Shown here piece after piece: positions 42,311-55,826 of a stretch of DNA of 60,000 nucleotides (its first letter is position 1; each line of letters begins with the position of its first letter). The position numbers were made by a program, and so were the translations under genes. The notes under the pieces are model-generated. The model made no database searches, was not told the origin of the DNA, and saw only the letters and a program-made list of their open reading frames with translations. Source of the stretch: Acanthaster planci. Taxonomy: Eukaryota; Echinodermata; Asteroidea; Valvatida; Acanthasteridae. The DNA is taken from positions 250,001 to 310,000 of the forward strand of contig NW_019091422.1 of NCBI RefSeq assembly GCF_001949145.1, written 5' to 3'.

Positions 42311-42459
42311 GGGGACCCAAGGTGGCGTAGTGGTAGAGATCTCGCCCTGGGACGGAAGGTCCCGGGTTCGAGTCCCGCTGGTGGCAGAGAACCGGCGATG
42401 GGGTCCGAGTTCCGTGGAGCTCGTCTACCCAACAGGATAAAATAAAATAAAATAAAATG
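42311..42459 (+). mobile_element. tRNA-derived SINE
   Basis: The tRNA-like head has an A box (TGGCGTAGTGG, 42323-42333) and a perfect-looking B box (GGTTCGAGTCC, 42365-42375) at tRNA spacing. A short unrelated body follows, then a 3' tail of repeated ATAAA units. This head-body-tail order is the hallmark of a SINE transcribed by RNA polymerase III and moved by a LINE. The simple tail is intact, which suggests a fairly young copy. Confidence 0.8.
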
Positions 42460-42512
42460 GAATTTTACTCTTTTTTACATAGGTAAGGTGAAAGTAAAAA
42501 GAAATAAAAAGC

Positions 42513-42594
42513 CCCCTATGTGACCACTGCGGGATTCGAACCCGCGAACTTTCGTTTGAGCGTCGAGGTGCCTTCCAACTAGGCTATTACGCTC
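42513..42594 (-). repeat. tRNA-like sequence on the - strand (pseudogene or SINE head)
   Basis: Read on the - strand, TAGCCTAGTTGG (42586-42575) resembles an A box and GGTTCGAATCC (42542-42532) is a canonical B box with a paired T arm (GCGGG/CCCGC). The anticodon arm does not fold convincingly. A T-rich run just past the 3' end could act as a Pol III terminator. A functional tRNA is unlikely. Confidence 0.45.
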
Positions 42595-43558
42595 TTCTTA
42601 CTACAAGGTGCTCGGAAGTAATATATAAACATTCTCTTCAAACCGATGCAAACGACAACATGCGCTTTTGTACAAAGGTTCTAAGTGAAATGTTTAAGTC
42701 TGCGCGCATGCGTGCTTTTTCTTATGCGCAACGGTTCTTTATTTTAACTCCTTATATTGAAAGTTTTGTTCTTAAACTTGCTTTTGGGAATAAGGGTAGC
42801 ATTTGTTTAACAATCAATATCTCTACCTGATGTTCTTGAGGAAAATTGTCTGTTCATCACACTGTCTAAAGAATCATTTTTGGAAACAGGTCAATGATTA
42901 TAATAACTTGTCAACATTTTGCCGAGAGGTTTTTTTTTCCTGACCAATTATGTTCCATGTTCCACTCCTCGACAGAGCACAACTCTCAAACTCCGTTCAC
43001 ACACCAAAATGAAAAGATGCTGTATTTTCACACAATTTAACATGGATTGAACGAATTTATTCCTAAAATCAAAGCAAGTTTATACAACAAAACGGAGAAT
43101 AGAAAAGAGGTTAATTGAAAAAGACAACCATATATGAACTCTCATACTGTTTTATCAACTGTGAAACATTTTTTCCAAATTATCCAGAACCTCACGTTTT
43201 AAATATTAAATCGTTTAGATCACATTACTCAAGATTAAAGATGAATTGAAATACTTTGTCTACGTCTGCTAATTGTGCTCAAGAACTGCGTAAGATAAGG
43301 CCTAAAATAATATAGTTTTCCCAAAATGTAGTGAGATACGCTCAAGAGTATTATAAAAAGTATTCTTTTGGGGCACTGCAATCCGGTACTAAGTGAATAA
43401 CAAAATTAATTCGGTGAAATTAAAACGACGAAAAGTTACATTTACTGCCATTGTGTAAATAATCTCCTGAAATACTTTAGCTTGATTGAACTGTACTGTT
43501 GTGTTTTTATTTCTTGAACTTGGGGGGTGAGAGGATATGGCCCTGATCTATAATGTAT

Positions 43559-44107
43559 CCGGTTCGTAAGTGTGACGTCACTTCAGTTCAAACCACGCCC
43601 ACTGCATATGCACTGCGCAATACATGCATTGATGGTTGCACTACATCAAATACGCGCCCATAGAAAACTGTGCAAAATTGGACAAAAATAACGCCCCCGT
43701 GGAGAGGTTGGCCTCCGTTTTTTCACTGAAAATTCAAGATTATGGCCAGAAGATCACCTTTTTTTTATTATTCGCCTTTCAAGGAAGATGCCCCCAAAAT
43801 AGGCAGTAAAACTCTATCCGCCTCTATCCAAAATAGGCCCGCAATTTGGGACTTTTTGTGAAAGGAATACCCCAAACTGGAAACTATCACTCCCAAATTC
43901 AGGATTCATGGAGATATTTCTATGATCCCTCCTGATTATGGTCTGTCTTATTGTAAAAATCCCGTGGGATCACAAAATATTAATGAGCTCGCGCGCAGAG
44001 ATACGTTTACATGGAACCAAAAGTTAACGCGCAACTTCAGCGATTGTCCAATGAGAGCCTGCAAATCGTGGCGCGCCGCCTTTGTGACGAAGTCACTTAC
44101 GAACTGG
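43559..44107. mobile_element. Possible MITE with CCGGTTCGTAAGTG ends
   Basis: CCGGTTCGTAAGTGTGACGTCAC at the left end is matched at the right end, in reverse complement, by CCAGTTCGTAAGTGACTTCGTCAC: a 14-bp block with one mismatch, then a looser match. The element is about 550 bp. Frames inside it on either strand (about 70 codons) have no recognised domain. AT or TAT flanks both ends and could be a target-site duplication. Confidence 0.5.
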
Positions 44108-46211
44108 ATACTCCCTGTAGCAGTTATCAATATCTGTTTGTAATCAGACATGGTCGGCATTATATCTGCCATAAAATATGGTAAGCTGCATTACTGAAAG
44201 AAAAACTTCACAGACCTCTAAATACCCCCAGGGAATTGGAATACACATTTTGAATACCAAGTAATCGTTAAAATTAAATCTTCTACAACCGTTAATGGCG
44301 ACGTTAATGTCGGAACAGTGGACTGGCTCACAGACTTGCACAAAATGCTTGCACATCTTTAGAAAATATAAAAGATATCTTTAAAAAGAGCTGACTCAGT
44401 ACAGTGTGCATGATTTTCCCCGGAGAAGTCCTCATCCCTTTATTTTCGACTTGCATAATACATTGTACATTGCATTATCTCGATCGCATTCAGTATTTAT
44501 CTATTAAAGTGTTAATTTGATGAGACGCTAAAGCAGAGACACCTAGAGCCTGGTAAGTACCGTGCTCGTTTTTACAAAGAATAAATTTACAACAATGCTC
44601 TAACGACCGAAAAAGAAGTTTTTACTATGCAAATGCATTTTCCAATGATGCACTTCAAAATAATAGGCCTCTCCGTGGTACCTCCTTGGTGGCGCACTGT
44701 AGTCGATCAGTTCCACAAGGTTTGCTAAAATTGTTGATATTCACAAATTACACGGCTGCCTGAGTTTCCAACCCCCAAAACAGTTCATGGAAAGAATTCC
44801 ATATACGGACAACACTGGTCTTCCCTGAAATGTCATAAGAGCAGTTAGAAAGTGATGACATGTCCTAAAAAGTGAAATTTAGGTAAGAAATTCCTGAAGC
44901 ATTAACTTAGAAAACACTCCGCTTTTTTGGACAAGTCTCATAGGTTTGTGCAAAGGGGCATCAAGCGTTGTCCGCATATGGAACTCTTTCCCATTTCGTT
45001 ATTTATTTTTATTTTTTTGATAAAAGGGAAAGAACGCTATACTGAGCTGAAAAGAAAGGCATCCTGACGCTAGCCCACACTCTGCACGAGTCAAATTGAA
45101 AAATACACGGAGAACCTTTTTCGAACCAAAATGTAAAGTAACATTGATTATTGTTTGTTACACGAAGGTTTGATGCCATTGCGAGATTTCCTTTGAGAAA
45201 GTATCAGCGTAAAAATCTCCTGAAATAACTTGTCTACAGGTTACACGATCAGGCACACTGTATAAACTGAAGGCCTAATTTCGACAGCGAATGCCCACTT
45301 GGCCCAGAAGAAAAATCAAGCCAGGAAGCGATAAAACAACACATGTATAGTCACGTGCACTTACGGCCTCACAAGTACACCTTGGTGTGTCGATTTCGAT
45401 GACGCAGGACTCTCCAAGTTCTCACAGAAGGCAACGTAATACACACAGGAAATAAATAACTTATGATCGAATCATCTAGGTGGCGTTGTAATGATATCCT
45501 GGGTGACCCACGTCGTCTGCATTACGTCTTGTACTTCACCGTTCACTTTGTTGGGGATGTGCAGACACCATTTAAAACGTACACGTGCATTCTACTCTAC
45601 GTGCCAATGTTGAATTTGTCCACATGCTTCAGTGCACCCAAGAATACCCGAACAATAGTGAATTTAGTCTTAACAAAAGGACACGCAAATTGCTTTCACT
45701 ACACTGGTTGCATGGCACAGTTGTGAGAGAAAACACTGGTGTGCTACCACATTTAAGAACTGTGGTGAATGTATAAATGTTGTAGACTAAAATTGCCAAG
45801 ATTGCCTGGTTGCCATACACAACTGATTTAATAACCTTCTTTCTCTAGCAAGGAGAGGCAAAAAAAATTACTACGAAGAGGGATTTTTACTGTACATGGA
45901 CATGCTATTGTTATCTAAAAATTCAACATATATTTATCTTATATATCCAGATACTGTGAACAAACACAGATACAGTCTTTATAATACATGTACAAGGATA
46001 TAAATCTCGTTACTGATAAATTTTCGAGGCCAATCACGAATCAGTCGGCAAATTTTTGAAAAGATTCTCCTCAAATTAGCAAAGCATGAACGAGTGTAAT
46101 AAATAAGTACCAAAGGTATCCCACGAGACTGTCGGCACGTTAGCGTTAAGGAACGAAGACGGACCGCAGCAAATCATTATAGAGGGCGCTTGAGATCTGT
46201 GCCATGTTACG

Positions 46212-46570
46212 CCTAGGGGTGCACCACTACAAATAAATTCCCATAGACAGCAGTGATAAATCCCCATACNNNNNNNNNNNNNNNNNNNNNNNNNNNNNNN
46301 NNNNNNNNNNNNNNNNNNNNNNNNNNNNNNNNNNNNNNNNNNNNNNNNNNNNNNNNNNNNNNNNNNNNNNNNNNNNNNNNNNNNNNNNNNNNNNNNNNNN
46401 NNNNNNNNNNNNNNNNNNNNNNNNNNNNNNNNNNNNNNNNNNNNNNNNNNNNNNNNNNNNNNNNNNNNNNNNNNNNNNNNNNNNNNNNNNNNNNNNNNNN
46501 NNNNNNNNNNNNNNNNNNNNNNNNNNNNNNNNNNNNNTTTAGGGCCTAATTACCAGGGTGCACCCCTAGG
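46212..46570. mobile_element. 14-bp inverted repeats bracketing assembly gap 2
   Basis: CCTAGGGGTGCACC at 46212-46225 recurs as its exact reverse complement at 46557-46570, one copy on each side of the run of N. This suggests a hairpin-forming or terminal-inverted-repeat element whose middle the assembler failed to resolve. Confidence 0.5.
46270..46537. other. Assembly gap 2 (268 N)
   Basis: Run of N in intergenic DNA, lying inside the inverted-repeat-bounded element at 46212-46570. Apparent reading frames across it are artefacts. Confidence 0.95.
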
Positions 46571-46809
46571 ACTGGACGATGCCGCTTTAGTGTTGGAGGC
46601 AGTCTCACTTCGCCTCTGGGAGCAAAGATCTGCAAACAGATGCGCTAAATTTTCAAGATGTACGTTTGCGTTGGGGAGATGTAAATTTATATTAATTTAT
46701 ATCAGATGCGCAAAACATCCAAATCACACGTACAACTTGAAGCCTGTAAGCCCCTGTAGGCCTATGCATTTCTTTGAGGATGGGTCAAATAAGCTACTCC
46801 ATCAATACG

Positions 46810-46972
46810 GCCGTTTCACAATAGGGCGCCACCAAGAGTTTGCAACGCGTTGGCCAATCACAACGCTCGAAATTTGTCGACCCTTTCTAAACCAAATTAG
46901 GTCGACAATTTTGGCGCATTGTGATTGGCCAACGCGTTGGAAACTCTTGGTGGCGCACTATTGTGAAACGGC
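46810..46972. mobile_element. Compact foldback MITE
   Basis: Two arms of about 75 bp are near-perfect reverse complements. They share GCCGTTTCACAATAG, GCGCCACCAAGAGTTT, CAACGCGTTGGCCAATCACA and TTGTCGACC, separated by only about 15 bp of loop. The whole 163-bp unit would fold into one long hairpin. There is no coding capacity. Confidence 0.8.
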
Positions 46973-47608
46973 TACATTGTTACTCGAACTGGCTCAAAGA
47001 TGAAGGGCTCATGAAGAGTCGGCGAATGGCTGATGGAAAGAGTGCATTTAACAGAATAGCCTGCCATCAATGTCGTGTCCGTCGTTAATTAAGGCCTACT
47101 TATAGCACTTTAAGGTATACAGAGGGTGTACTGTACCTAATTCACTGATTACTGAGTCATCATATCGAGTGGGTTTTTGATGGGTTTTCGAACTCAATTT
47201 CGATTTTCTGCGATTAGATCAACGTGCTGTACATTTTACGTCAAGTAGGCTACTCTGAATGTTGTCAAGGGGGAATTGAAGATACTGGCATAAGAATGTC
47301 CCTGAGATAAACAAATACACTAACCAAAGAATTCATCAGGTCTAGGGACAGCTGACTGGAGCTTTGGAATAAAAAATGCCCGTCCGCTTGAGAAAACGAA
47401 GACCCTCCGATCGCACACATGCTTCGTACATTCAGACGTCCGCGTACATCTCTTCCCAAAGAGCGCCCTCAACATAAGATTGCATAACTCACCGGTACCA
47501 TGCGTTACGTGATCGAATGAGAAACGCGTAAACGTTGCCTTTACTGAATGAAAACCCTAACAAAATTTCATTGATTTTTGCACGTGGGTGTAAATAAGTT
47601 CTTCGGCA

Positions 47609-50600
47609 ATGGGCTCACTCCGAATTACAGCCCTTTTAAGTGGAACAACCAAGCGGAATGTTCAACTTGCATTTGACCTGAGGAGAAGGGTGATCATTTC
47701 AATTGTTTATATCGAGTTTCCGTGTAATTCCGACATAGGCCTAGTTAATTAAAAAATGTCTGTCTGTTGATTAAAACTTTGCTCTTTTTTCCATCCTCAG
47801 ATTTTACCTGCAGTGGTCAGTTTCCATGGTTACCGGCATGCATCTTCCTCATCAGGAAATACTGTAAGATAATGCATACTTTTATGCGTAAGAAGTCTTA
47901 ATCTTTCTTATGTTTATAATTGGTATGTGTAGCACTGCAGAATGTAAAGTTTCACCCAAGAAAATTCCTTGGTCAATGAAAAGTCGTATGTCAGACATAT
48001 TCTGACCAAATATTATAGTTGTAGAGAACATGCATGTATTGTGAATATTCATGCCTGTACTATATTGTTAGATGTACCACATACTTGTATATATGCATTT
48101 ATGCGCGATAAACCTGTTTTGAATTTCTTTTTTAAATTTGAAAATAGGATGTGCAGAAGATCCGTAACATTGGAATATCAGCCCACATTGACTCTGGGAA
48201 GACAACGCTCACAGAGCGACTCCTGTTCTACACGGGCAGAATTAAACAGATGCATGAGGTACTTGGAATCAAGCCCCGCACCTTAACTCCTTGACAGTAA
48301 CGTTGTTAATTTATTCAGGGGGTATCTAAACCAGAATAATTCATAATACAGAGCTTATTCCATCCAGAAATGGCTTTTGAATCAATGAAACAAAATTTCC
48401 TGTACAAATTAATGTGGAGTCACCGGGGTATTAGTGAATTTTTGATAGTGCCGTACATGTTCTCGAAAGAACTTGGATACAAGTGGCTGGATTCATGCCG
48501 TTTCACTAACTTACAAACCTTGTGCCAGTACGGAATGGTTTTACAACTTCACAGCCTATGCACAATTTCACAAACTCGGAAGAAGGTTGTTTAGCCACCA
48601 ACCTTTTCTTGGAGCTGCCTCGGGGAGGAGGGAACCATCGTACATTATGTACACACTCACAAAACGGACAACAAACTCTGACCCCGGAAGTTATTAGCAC
48701 TGAATGATTATGCTGAAACTCTCTATGTTCTCAATCCATCCATGTCAATTCCATTTTGTTTTACACAGGAATTTTCGGGTGAATTCTTCTTGTTTTACAG
48801 GTGAAAGGAAAGGACAATGTGGGAGCCACCATGGATTCCATGGAGCTGGAACGGCAGAGGGGGATCACCATTCAGTCTGCTGCCACTCACATTGAGTGGA
48901 AAGACCACACCATCAACATCATTGACACGCCAGGTTGGTACCAGACGTAAACAGCCAATCAGCAACTTACATGTATGAATGCATTGTTGCTAGGGGGAGA
49001 ATTCCTTACACGGGTGCCACTAATTTTCCCCTGCAGTGAGCTATTAGCCTTCTGACAGCAATAAAATGTCCTGAAAGTTCATCTTAGCAGTAAAAATATT
49101 GAGGTATTCACTTGAAAAATATTAAGAATTTCTCAGACCAGTCCACAGGGTTTGTGCACAAGACGTCATGGGGCACCAGTGCATGCATCTCTTACCTTGA
49201 TTTGAGCTTTGAGATTGCAAGGAGCTGTTTGTAGGTTGTGGTCGTCACATTGCTCTGTGATCGTTAACCTGGGTTTCGAGTCGGACTTTGCCAGTTTGAG
49301 GAATAGCAAGTTAGTGAAAGGTTAGGGAAGATTGCATTGTGTTTGACTGCGTCATTCACCGTATGTTCCTGGTATTTCATATATTCTTGTCACTGCGTGC
49401 CCTTGAAATGAAATTTTTTGTGGCTGGGTCACAGTTCTCGTGTTGCAACTACAAAGTGAATTGGATGTGGAGAAACAGTTGTAATGATATTCGCCTCAGT
49501 TGAATGTGCTCAACTTTCTTGAACTGGGATGCAAGAACATGCTGTGATGTCACAATTAACTCCGCGTGTTCTGTTTGCACAGTGCAAAAAAGATAGTTAT
49601 GAGTCTGAGAGTGATGGATTGATAGAAAATGCATCAGCTGTGCGGAATGTCAGCCACAATGTCACAACCACAGGGATAGTCTACCAGTTTTGCTCGCTCT
49701 TTCCAGGACACGTCGACTTCACTGTGGAGGTGGAGAGAGCCTTGCGCGTACTTGACGGTGCCGTACTGGTCCTGTGTGCCGTGGGAGGAGTCCAGAGCCA
49801 GACCTTTACTGTGAACAGGCAGATGAGACGTTACAATGTACCTCGCATCGCATTCATCAATAAGCTTGATAGGTGAGTGCTACATGCCTCTCACTGATGG
49901 TAATGACCACTCCCATCCAAACACCTCTGCCCAAAATGCCAGAAGGTAAGACTGGTTACTTGTTTCATGCACACATTTCTTGACTACTAAGGTTAAGTTC
50001 TTGCTGTTTTGGATAAGATGCTGGAATTCCCTCATGGTTTCTCCAAACAGGCTGAAAGCAAATCCACAGCGTGTTTTATCCCAGCTGCGCTCCAAGCTCA
50101 ACCACAATGCTGCCTTCTTACAGCTGCCCATCGGCTTGGAGGCCAACAGCCAGGGCGTCGTCGATCTCGTCCACCGACAGGCCATCTACTTTGAAGGAGA
50201 TCAGGGGTGAGTCTTCGTAATGCCACTCCTGCTGGGATTACCATTCATGTCACCTGTTATCAGTCAACCTGAATGCTGTTGTGTAATGATGCATTCTTTT
50301 TTGGTTATCCTCCCATGACAAATTCCGCAGGCAGAGCGTGGTCACGAAAGAGGTGCCCAAGGAACTGGAAGCAGAAACGGAAGAGAAGAGACAGGAGATG
50401 ATTGGTAAAGAAAACATACTTCCTATCATAGTGTCTGACTGCATGGATATTGGGGGTGGGGCAAGGGGATGCTTCCCCCCCCTAAAAAAAATCTAAGGGC
50501 AAAAAGAAAAAAATCATTACAGAAATGACGAGATGAAAGAAGATGAACATCGATAGCTTCTCCAAAAAAAACTTTCAATTGACCTCTCTTGTCTTCTGTT

Positions 50601-53600
50601 AATCAGTTCACTGCTGGTAAATGCCACCCTCCTTTGGAAATCCTTCTGGATTTCCTCCCCCACCCAAAAAAAAATTCTGTTTGGTTGATAGCCAAAAATA
50701 TGAACAATTCACACTAACAATTCTCAAGAGTAGACATTCAAATCTACAGCTGAGAAGAGAAAATGTAGGTCAATTATATTGATACTTCTATATTTGTCCA
50801 TTTTATTTTCCCCCCTTTTTTAGAGTGTGTAGCAAATGTGGATGAGGAACTTGGTGATATGTTTCTTTCAGAAGTGGAACCAAATGAGGACCAAATAAAG
50901 GTTTCAGTCTTTCTGCCTATTACCTCGTCTTTAAGATTAAAAACTGTATCAGATCTACTCTTTTGTAATCTCATTTTCTTAACATTTCTCTGCCCTTATT
51001 TATTGATTAATTTTTATTGAAAATCTTCAAGAACTAAGCAATGAATCAGAAACACTTATTGAATTCTAATGTTTGAAAATCCAAAACATCCTTACACAGC
51101 TCCAAGAAACCAACCAATTTTAGCTATGTGATTGGGCATCATTTTCTGAAGTTGTCCTGCTTTTTGTTCTGTCTACAGGCAGCTATCCGTCGGGCAACCC
51201 TCAAACAATCCTTCACGCCAGTACTTCTTGGCACAGCTCTGAAAAACAAAGGAGTGCAGGTGAACAAAATATCATGCCTTTTCCCAAAAAAAGAAGACAT
51301 CTCATATCGAGGCTGAGTCAGTGCACTCGGCAGAAATCTTTTCTGTTTGAAAACTGGAGTGCCTTCTCTTACCTGTTAGTGTTTCTGCCTTCACAGCCGC
51401 TGCTAGATGCTGTGTTGGAGTATCTGCCAAATCCTTCGGAAGTTGACAATTACGCTTTTGATGAGTGAGTGTCTGCCTCTTTACTTTTTCATGTGCATTT
51501 CTAAAAGAGTTTTTTTATGAGCATTCCTCAAAGTTTTGCTTCTGAATTCAGAACTTGGAAAATTTCTGCATTTTTTCCCCTTAGGGAGGACCAGAAGCTG
51601 AAGATGAGTCCAGTGAGGGACGACTCCGATCCCTTTGTTGCTTTAGCTTTCAAACTTGAGGTGGGTCATTCACTTCCAGCTCCAAATATTATCATTAGAT
51701 CGTTTGCATCCCAAATTGGGGACCAGACAAAAATCTGTTCAAAACTTAAGCCTAAGAACATATAACCAGAGGACAGGTGTATGGAGCAGCCAAACCCAAG
51801 AGTGTTTAGTGCAGATATTTTGTTCTGTTTTATGGACAAAGCAGATGATGTCTGTTGTTTGTTACTAGTTCAGAGGTCACATTTTGCTTTGCATTTGAAT
51901 GTAGTGAGCAATTCTGTCTGGTTAACGACTTCTTGCCGTGTATGTTGGAAAGAGAATCCATATTAGCAAAGATGCACTTTGCGTCAGGTAAATGTTAATT
52001 TTTTAATAATTTGTTTTTATCCTTACACCTGTGTATATTCATAATACTGCATGTTCAGTGTTGTCCGAGAGCTTGTGGAAAAAATGTACGACCTCTTGCT
52101 TACTAGTGCAGATGAGTTAACCACTCGACCACCGAGCTTGCCGGGCCAGCTGGCTGGTCTCAGTCAGATTTTAGATTTATTTCCAGAGATGAACTAGGTT
52201 GACAACACTGAGCATACAATGTTATGAATATCCATGAGTATCAGTGTGAAACCCCTTCGTTAAAAAACCCCATAAGGTTTTATTTATTTGTGTGTTTGGT
52301 AACTGTGCAGGCGGGACGGTTTGGTCAGCTCACCTACATGAGGGTGTACCAAGGTCACTTACAGAAGGGGCAATATATCTACAATACACGGACGAATAAA
52401 AGGGTCAAAGTGTCCAGGCTGGTCCGCATGCATGCTGATAAGATGGAGGTATGTCGTAAAAAGGGATTCTCTCCACAGCCGTATCGCTCTCCTTGAAAAA
52501 CAACATCCATTAACCCTAACCATGCTGAACCCAATGATATTCAACAGTAAGCTCTTTCTGTAGCATTTTGTTGATGCGAGCAGTGAACAAAAGGCCTTTG
52601 GTTCTAGCTGTTAGATTCTGTCAAGTTTCACTCTTGCCTGTTTTATTCTGTCAGGTGCCTAGGGTGCCTAGAGAAAACCTGAAGGGCATCGAGGTTAAGC
52701 CTTCATTTTAAATATCCAAATATTTTTCTGAATCTGAACTTTGGCATGCTGCATTAGAAATGGTTTCACAGTTCTTGAAAAAGCATTTTAAAATTGACTT
52801 CTTTTCCAGAAATAAATACCAGATTGTCATGTTTGCTTACAGATTTTACTAGTTAACTATTCAGTCATCACTGAGCAAAGTAGTCTCAGCTTAACACATT
52901 ACCAAGTAAACATTAGGACATCAGAGATGATGATCGATTTGTATGTCTTCAACCAGGATGTGACTGACATCTACGCAGGAGACATCAGCGCTCTCTTTGG
53001 CATAGACTGTGCAAGCGGTGACACCTTCGTCTCCAGACCCAAGTTCCAACTTTCCATGGAATCCATTCATGTACCAGACCCTGTCATTTCACTCGCCATG
53101 AGGCCGCAGAAAAAGGTACCGACTTTCCCAAGGAACGTGGTCATTACTTCATAAACAGAAGCTTTCATTGTACATATGCTTGGGCTCACCACGCTCTCTT
53201 GACTTTTTTCTTATTTTGGGAATTCTTGTGAAGGTATCATTCTCTCCATGAGATGATGCTCAGGAGATGCTGAAATGCATTTATTTGGCATTTAGATGCA
53301 CAGGTTTTTTCCCTTCTCTGCTATAAAATCGGAAATTAATATCTTTCTCTTTTGATATTCTTACCAGACTGATATCGACAGCTTTTCCAAAGCGATCAAT
53401 CGCTTCACACGCGAGGATCCAACTTTTACAGTCCACTTTGACAATGACAGCAAGGAGGTTTGTTTTCCCAAATGGATCGAGACCGTTCACAGTTTCATCT
53501 AAAATGCACCTGTACTTATTCATATTTTACCAAAAATACAACCTGCTAGCCTTAGCAATTATTTCATTGTAACTTAAACACCTCAAACTTCACTGGTTCG

Positions 53601-55762
53601 GATGCAGAGATGAGTAACAGTCTTGCCTTCGAAGTTCTGCCACAATTCCATTTTATAGCAAGGATTTTCTTAAGACATTCAAAGTGATCTTTCACACACA
53701 ATTTTACAACGTCTACCGAAGTTCAATGCTGGACCCGACATTGCCCAGTCTGTCTGTACCTTTTAACTGCTGCTCTCATCCCAAATGGAATTGGACCAGC
53801 AAGAAAATTCCCTCCAGCACTGAAGTTTCAAATTTTCATTCAAGTCATTCCAACTGGTGAAATTTTCATTTCCAATGAAAATTTCTCTTTTTTGAATTTT
53901 TTTTAGACAGTCGTATCAGGCATGGGAGAACTACATCTTGAAATCTACGCTCAAAGGATGGAAAGAGAGTACAACTGTCCTGTGATTACAGGGAAGCCCA
54001 AAGTGGCTTTCAGAGAGTCCATTTTACAGCCAGTAGAGTGAGTACATCATTTCTAAATTGGATAGTCAAGGACTTTGGCCCAATTTCACGGCGCTGCTTA
54101 ACACAAGCGAAATATCGGCGCTTAGCGTAGCAGAAACTTCTACGAATGTATATCACAGGTTAGCAAGGAATTTTGGCTTGTGCACATGCGTACATTCCGT
54201 AACTAAGGATTCTGTGCTTAAAGGGCGAGGGCAGAATTTTTCTGCTTGCGCGGTTAGCGCAGAATGGAGATCGTAAGCGCGGAATTCTGCGGTAAGCAGC
54301 GCCATGAAATTGGGCCCTGGTCTGGGAAAGTGAATGGACTGTTTACTAGAAGGTTCTGGCTTAGGATCTGTTGACACATGGAGTTGACCTTTGGTGAAAC
54401 CAATGTTACCATAAACGTCATGCCCAAGTCATTTGAAGCTGTGATTTGTTTTGTCTGCATGTGGTCCTGCAACTGCTAATTGATTGACCAATTACAAGGC
54501 AGTTCCTTACTTTGGGCAAGTGCAGACGCAAAGTGCCACAGACGAATCAGTATACTTGTTTGGTGACTGTAGTGTCTTGTTTCAATTTCAGATTTGACTA
54601 CTTGCACAAGAAGCAGTCGGGTGGTGCTGGCCAGTACGGCAAAGTGATAGGTGTGATTGAGGTACGTATGACGGAGCAAAACCTGCCAACCTATAAACAG
54701 CTAGGAAGTTTGTCTTCAAATGCTGTATGAACGTGTCAACGACATAAGTCTTTCAATCAATTCATCTCAGTAAGACACTGAACACAGCTTGGAACTCGGA
54801 CAACAGTCAGTGGCAATCGCGACGAGTATTCCTTAAAGCGAAAGTACCCAGTTATTCTTTAAAGGCACTCCTATCTATCTACAGGATGGAGCTGCTGTGT
54901 ATCCCTGCCGTATGTATCTCTTACACAGACCATTTCAACATACCTGCCAATGTTGCTTGTCTTCCTTTCAATTTTGGTTCAGCCTTTGCCATCGGATGCC
55001 TTCACCAAGGTAGAGTTTGTGGACGAAACTGTCGGGACCAATGTGCCCAAACAGTTTGTTCCTGCAGTAGAAAAGGTGAGTTTTAGTAACCAAAAAAATT
55101 CAAATTTCTCGTTCTTCAGGGTGTTTTCCTCCGTTTGTTGCATCTGTTTGTGTTCAAAGGCATATTTTATGTTCTCTGTTTTCCCTCACATGGCAGATCT
55201 GCCCCCCCCCCCCGTGTTGGAATTTACAAATTAATAAAACTCAACATTATAGTCGATTGGTTAAATGATTTGCACTTTTCTGGACCACTGGGCACGCTAT
55301 ATGCATGTTTCCAGTTTGTTATAACCTCAATAGTCAGTATTTATTTTGCTATCTAATTCTGTCATTGGTAAAAAGAATTTCTTTCAGTGCTGCCCTGAAA
55401 AATCAGTCCTCTTCTCTTGTGATGAAATGAATCCATTTTGAATTTGCTTACCTCTTCCGATCAGAGCGTCTCCTCCTACGTGATTTTTCAAGTTTTTCTT
55501 GACCTGTTTCACTCTAGGGTTTCCTAGAGGGGGCAGAGAAGGGCCCTCAGCTAGGCCAGAAGATAACCGGCATCCGCATGCGTCTCCAGGACGGCCAACA
55601 TCACATGGTAGACTCCAGTGAACTGGCTTTCAGATTAGCTGGTCTTGGAGCAATCAGACAAGGTGGGTTGGATGTCTCTTATTCATTCATGTAGAACCAT
55701 CTTTAAATGGGGTAACCCATCTAGGGAAAGTTAATCAGAAATGACAAATTAACCAAAAAAAA

Positions 55763-55826
<64 letters not shown>

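Larger units (their letters stand above)
38808..47608. other. Intergenic region between the PTB gene and GFM1
   Basis: This is about 8.8 kb with no supported protein-coding exon. It is AT-rich and holds the tRNA-like cluster and SINE at 42176-42594, a MITE-like element at 43559-44107, assembly gap 2 with inverted-repeat flanks (46212-46570), and a strong inverted repeat at 46810-46972. Within 38808-42175 I recognise only poly-T tracts and short chance frames. Confidence 0.6.
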
